A DNA stretch of 64,000 nucleotides from Flavobacterium tiangeerense (GTDB taxonomy: Bacteria > Bacteroidota > Bacteroidia > Flavobacteriales > Flavobacteriaceae). The stretch covers positions 124,001 to 188,000 of the forward strand of contig NZ_VLKO01000001.1 of assembly GCF_007830355.1 (NCBI RefSeq), in the 5' to 3' direction. The translations under genes and the position numbers were made by a program. The notes under the pieces were generated by a model that did not search any database, was not told where the DNA came from, and saw only the letters and a list, made by a program, of their open reading frames with translations. Positions 61,110 through 64,000 of the stretch are shown in pieces (the stretch's first letter is position 1; every line of letters starts with the position of its first letter).

Positions 61110-62381
61110 ATGACGGTAGATTTATTATTAGGATTACAATGGGGAGATGAGGGGAAAGGAAAAATTGTTGATGTTCTTACTTCTAAATATGATATTATTG
61201 CCCGTTTTCAAGGAGGTCCAAATGCAGGCCATACACTTGAATTTGACGGAATAAAACATGTTTTAAGAACTATTCCATCCGGTATTTTTCATAAAACTGC
61301 TGTAAACATAATAGGAAACGGAGTTGTTATTGACCCTGTAGTTTTTCAAAAAGAAATTGAAGGCCTAGAAAAATTTAATTTAGATATCAAAAGCAAATTA
61401 ATAATTTCTAGAAAAGCACACTTAATCTTACCTACTCACCGCTTGCTAGATGCTGCCTCTGAAGCATCAAAAGGGAAAGCTAAAATTGGATCAACCTTAA
61501 AAGGTATTGGTCCAACATACATGGATAAAACAGGTAGAAACGGAATTCGTGTGGGTGATATTGAACTCGAAGATTTTGCAGATCGTTACAGAGCATTAGC
61601 TGATAAGCATGAAGAGATGATCAAGTTTTACGATGTATCAATTCAATACAATTTAGCTGAAATGGAAACTGAATTCTTTGCAGCAATCGAAGAATTAAAA
61701 AAATTAGATTTTATTGACAGCGAAGAATATTTACACCAAGCTCAAAAGGCTGGTAAATCAATCTTGTGCGAAGGTGCTCAAGGTTCTTTACTAGATGTTG
61801 ATTTTGGGACTTATCCTTTTGTAACATCATCAAACACTACAGCTGCAGGTGCTTGTACTGGTTTAGGTATTGCTCCAAATAAAATTAAAGAAGTTTACGG
61901 AATTTTCAAAGCATATGTTACTCGTGTAGGAAGTGGCCCATTCCCAACAGAACTTTTTGATGAGGATGGAGCAACTATGGCACGCGTAGGAAACGAATTT
62001 GGATCAGTAACCGGAAGACAAAGACGTTGCGGATGGCTTGACCTTGTGGCATTAAAATATGCTGTACAAGTTAATGGTGTAACGCAATTGATGATGATGA
62101 AAGGTGACGTACTTTCTGGATTTGAAACCCTAAAAGTTTGCACGGATTACAATTATAAAGGAGAAAAAATTTCGCATTTCCCGTATAACATTGAACCAGA
62201 AAATGTAACTCCAGTTTACCAAGAATTTAAAGGCTGGAAACAAGATTTAACGGGTATGACAACTTATGATGAATTGCCAGTTGAACTAAAAGAGTACATT
62301 GCTTTTATAGAAAAAGAAGTTGAGGTGCCGATCAAAATTGTATCTGTAGGTCCAGATAGAAAACAAACGATCTTAAAATAA
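61110..62381 (+). CDS. purA: Adenylosuccinate synthetase
   Basis: 423 residues. It has the GTP/IMP site GLQWGDEGKGKIVD, the catalytic Asp in that motif, GPNAGHTL (His), STLKGIGPTYMDKTGRNGIR, GAQGSLLDVDFGTYPFVTSS and TGRQRRCGWLDLV. It converts IMP plus aspartate to adenylosuccinate using GTP. It lies 49 bp after the Fur gene and is possibly co-transcribed; a terminator follows at 62389. Confidence 0.98.
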   Translation: MTVDLLLGLQWGDEGKGKIVDVLTSKYDIIARFQGGPNAGHTLEFDGIKHVLRTIPSGIFHKTAVNIIGNGVVIDPVVFQKEIEGLEKFNLDIKSKLIISRKAHLILPTHRLLDAASEASKGKAKIGSTLKGIGPTYMDKTGRNGIRVGDIELEDFADRYRALADKHEEMIKFYDVSIQYNLAEMETEFFAAIEELKKLDFIDSEEYLHQAQKAGKSILCEGAQGSLLDVDFGTYPFVTSSNTTAAGACTGLGIAPNKIKEVYGIFKAYVTRVGSGPFPTELFDEDGATMARVGNEFGSVTGRQRRCGWLDLVALKYAVQVNGVTQLMMMKGDVLSGFETLKVCTDYNYKGEKISHFPYNIEPENVTPVYQEFKGWKQDLTGMTTYDELPVELKEYIAFIEKEVEVPIKIVSVGPDRKQTILK

Positions 62382-62388
62382 ACATACT

Positions 62389-62419
62389 AAACGTCCCGAT
62401 TCAACGGGACGTTTTTTTT
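62389..62419 (+). terminator. Terminator of purA
   Basis: AAACGTCCCG / CGGGACGTTT with a 5-nt loop and a T8 run, starting 8 bp after the purA stop. Confidence 0.9.
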
Positions 62420-62429
62420 GTTCCAATAA

Positions 62430-63020
62430 ATGAATCAAATGAAAAATCCAAATATTAAAATCCAAAATACTGAAATACTTTCTGATAACTGGTATCAACT
62501 AAACAAAGTAACATTTGATTATCAAAAAAAAGACAACTCATGGATTACTCAAAAAAGAGAGGTCTATGACAGAGGTAATGGAGCGGCCATATTGTTATAC
62601 AACACGCATTTTAAAACAGTTGTACTTACAAAGCAGTTCAGACTACCTACCTATTTAAATGGCAATGAAAGCGGGATGATGATTGAAGTTTGCGCAGGAC
62701 TTCTAGACCAAGACAATCCTGAACAATGCATAATAAGAGAAACTGAAGAAGAAACGGGATACCGAATTTCAAAAGTAAAAAGAATCATGGAAACGTATAT
62801 GTCACCAGGTGCTGTTACTGAAATTCTCTATTTATTTACTGGTGAATATGATGCTAGCATGAAAGTAAGCGAAGGTGGTGGAGTTGAACATGAGGAGGAA
62901 AATATCGAGGTAATTGAAATGCCATTTGAAGTTGCATACGCTATGATTGAAAGTGGTGAATTAAAAGATGCTAAAACAATTATGCTCTTACAATATGCCA
63001 AAATAAATAGCCTTTTGTAA
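62430..63020 (+). CDS. Nudix hydrolase (NudK/ADP-ribose-pyrophosphatase-like)
   Basis: 196 residues; a start at 62439 is equally possible. The Nudix box is [20 protein letters not shown] then TGY, fitting GX5EX7REUXEEXGU with a slightly long first loop. The N-terminal strands ([34 protein letters not shown]) resemble GDP-mannose/ADP-ribose pyrophosphatases. It hydrolyses a nucleoside diphosphate derivative. The stop overlaps the next gene's ATG (TAATG). Confidence 0.88.
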   Translation: MNQMKNPNIKIQNTEILSDNWYQLNKVTFDYQKKDNSWITQKREVYDRGNGAAILLYNTHFKTVVLTKQFRLPTYLNGNESGMMIEVCAGLLDQDNPEQCIIRETEEETGYRISKVKRIMETYMSPGAVTEILYLFTGEYDASMKVSEGGGVEHEEENIEVIEMPFEVAYAMIESGELKDAKTIMLLQYAKINSLL

Positions 63021-63901
63021 TGAATAACACTATTAAAGGAGTTTTATTTGCTTTACTAGCTACTTTACTTTGGTCAGGAAATATGGTTATTGCAAGCGGG
63101 ATCAAAGGACATATCCCTCCTGTTGGCTTAGCATTTTGGCGCTGGGCGGTGGCTTGTATTGTTTTGGCACCATTTGCTTTAAAAACAACTATTGACACAA
63201 TTTCAACAGTTAAAAAGCACATTAAATACTTAGCACTTACTGCTTTGTTAGGCATCACCATTTTTAACACACTCATCTACTTTGCTGGCAAAACAACTAG
63301 TGCTGTAAATTTGTCATTAATTGCGATTTCGATTCCATTATTTATAGTATTGTTGTCCCGTATTGTTTTCAAAGAAAAAGTTTCAACTAAACAAAATATT
63401 GGAATTGCAATCATCATAACTGGAGTTTTGGTACTCATTTCCAAAGGATCATTTCAGGCATTACTGCACATACAATTTGCCATTGGAGATGTTTTAATGC
63501 TTTTTGCCTGCTTTTTCTTTGCGTGTTACACCATTTTAGTTCGCCAGAAACCAGATGAGTTAACTCCAAAAGTATTTCTATTCAGTGTGTTTGTAATTGG
63601 AACTATTTTCCTGCTTCCGATTTACGTCGTAGAACACATTTACTTTAAAAAAGTAACTCTGGATTCAAAAACCATCTTAATTACGGGTTATGTTGCCGTT
63701 TGCGCCTCCTTAATTTCATTTTATGTATGGAACGAAGCTATCCGTTTGATAGGCACCTCAAAAACAGCTTTGATTTACTACTTAATCCCAGTATTTAGTG
63801 GACTTCTAGCTTATTTATTTCTAAATCAAGAAATTTCACTTTCGCAAATGATCAGTATGGGAATCATTATTTCAGGGTTGTTAATTACCAATAAGAAATA
63901 G
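63020..63901 (+). CDS. EamA/DMT-family transporter
   Basis: 293 residues with ten membrane helices in two EamA repeats (GVLFALLATLLWSGNMVIAS; AIGDVLMLFACFFFACYTIL). It probably exports a small metabolite; the substrate is unknown. Its ATG overlaps the Nudix stop, indicating translational coupling. Confidence 0.92.
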   Translation: MNNTIKGVLFALLATLLWSGNMVIASGIKGHIPPVGLAFWRWAVACIVLAPFALKTTIDTISTVKKHIKYLALTALLGITIFNTLIYFAGKTTSAVNLSLIAISIPLFIVLLSRIVFKEKVSTKQNIGIAIIITGVLVLISKGSFQALLHIQFAIGDVLMLFACFFFACYTILVRQKPDELTPKVFLFSVFVIGTIFLLPIYVVEHIYFKKVTLDSKTILITGYVAVCASLISFYVWNEAIRLIGTSKTALIYYLIPVFSGLLAYLFLNQEISLSQMISMGIIISGLLITNKK

Positions 63902-63933
63902 GATTGGTAACTTATTAAAAAAATTAAAACGTT

Positions 63934-64000
63934 CTATTTCTTCTTTAAATTCGGCAAAAAGAGCGCTATTATACCAATCAAGGGAAGATAAGCACATATA
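63934..64000 (-). CDS. C-terminal end of a membrane protein (runs off the right edge)
   Basis: The last ~21 codons read ICAYLPLIGIIALFLPNLKK and K, then stop: a hydrophobic helix with a basic tail. Another minus-strand frame is also open here to 63881, so the assignment is tentative. The gene would converge on the EamA gene. Confidence 0.35.
   Translation of the reverse strand, partial: ICAYLPLIGIIALFLPNLKKK

Overview
The window reads as an AT-rich chromosome segment of a Flavobacterium-like member of the Bacteroidota. The grounds are promoters of the TAnnTTTG type, the protein families present (multi-PAS kinases with free-standing receivers, DUF3667, split KdpD, OmpA-like proteins, M13 peptidase) and the coding style. 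I could not compute composition or run searches, so the genus is inferred.

Layout. (1) 1-36 kb is accessory DNA. It opens with the N-terminal part of a type I restriction R subunit (minus strand). It is punctuated by three copies of the 3' half of a CAT-anticodon tRNA at about 1712, 11382 and 35890. I read these as scars of successive integrations into the 3' end of one tRNA gene lying to the left; the farthest copy is the most decayed, as expected for the oldest event. (2) 1.7-11.4 kb holds two sensor/receiver modules, one with ten PAS domains and no ATPase domain and one with an ethylene-receptor-like membrane domain. It also holds gene fragments (kinase C-terminus, xseA N-terminus) and decayed repeats. 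(3) 11.4-35.9 kb is the most interesting part, a minus-strand peptide natural-product locus. Eight NHLP-type (nitrile-hydratase-like leader) precursors carry conserved leaders, a Gly-Gly cleavage site and hypervariable C-terminal cores. A tight six-gene export operon encodes a cyclic-nucleotide-binding protein, TolC, HlyD, a C39-peptidase ABC transporter, a second ABC transporter and an HExxH protein. The locus also encodes a class III adenylate cyclase, an AraC regulator, a TPR histidine kinase with a LuxR-type regulator, a JmjC-type oxygenase and three tiny membrane proteins. No lanthionine, cyclodehydratase or radical-SAM enzyme is visible. Short repeated motifs (AAAGTGTAAA and a 17-bp TGCCA...GACA element) recur upstream of the transcription units and suggest joint control.

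(4) 36-38 kb has an IS30-like remnant, an OmpA-like protein and a helix-hairpin-helix membrane protein. (5) 38-42 kb has an M13 metallopeptidase and two orphan lipoprotein genes separated by attC-like hairpins. (6) 42-53 kb is a potassium-uptake (Kdp) locus: kdpF-A-B-C, a porin, and KdpD split into a sensor protein and a separate histidine kinase. An NtrC-type sigma-54 activator stands where KdpE would be expected. (7) 53-57 kb has a flippase, a sugar aminotransferase and a FemAB/GNAT-like protein for surface polysaccharide, then a TRIC-like channel. (8) 57-64 kb is core genome on the plus strand: an rRNA/tRNA methyltransferase, RelA/SpoT, Fur, PurA, a Nudix hydrolase and an EamA transporter.

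Working model for the locus (inference): the two-component system and AraC protein switch on precursors and exporter. The cyclase makes cAMP sensed by the cyclic-nucleotide-binding component beside the exporter. The C39 domain trims leaders after GG and the peptides leave through ABC-HlyD-TolC. The small membrane proteins may give self-protection.
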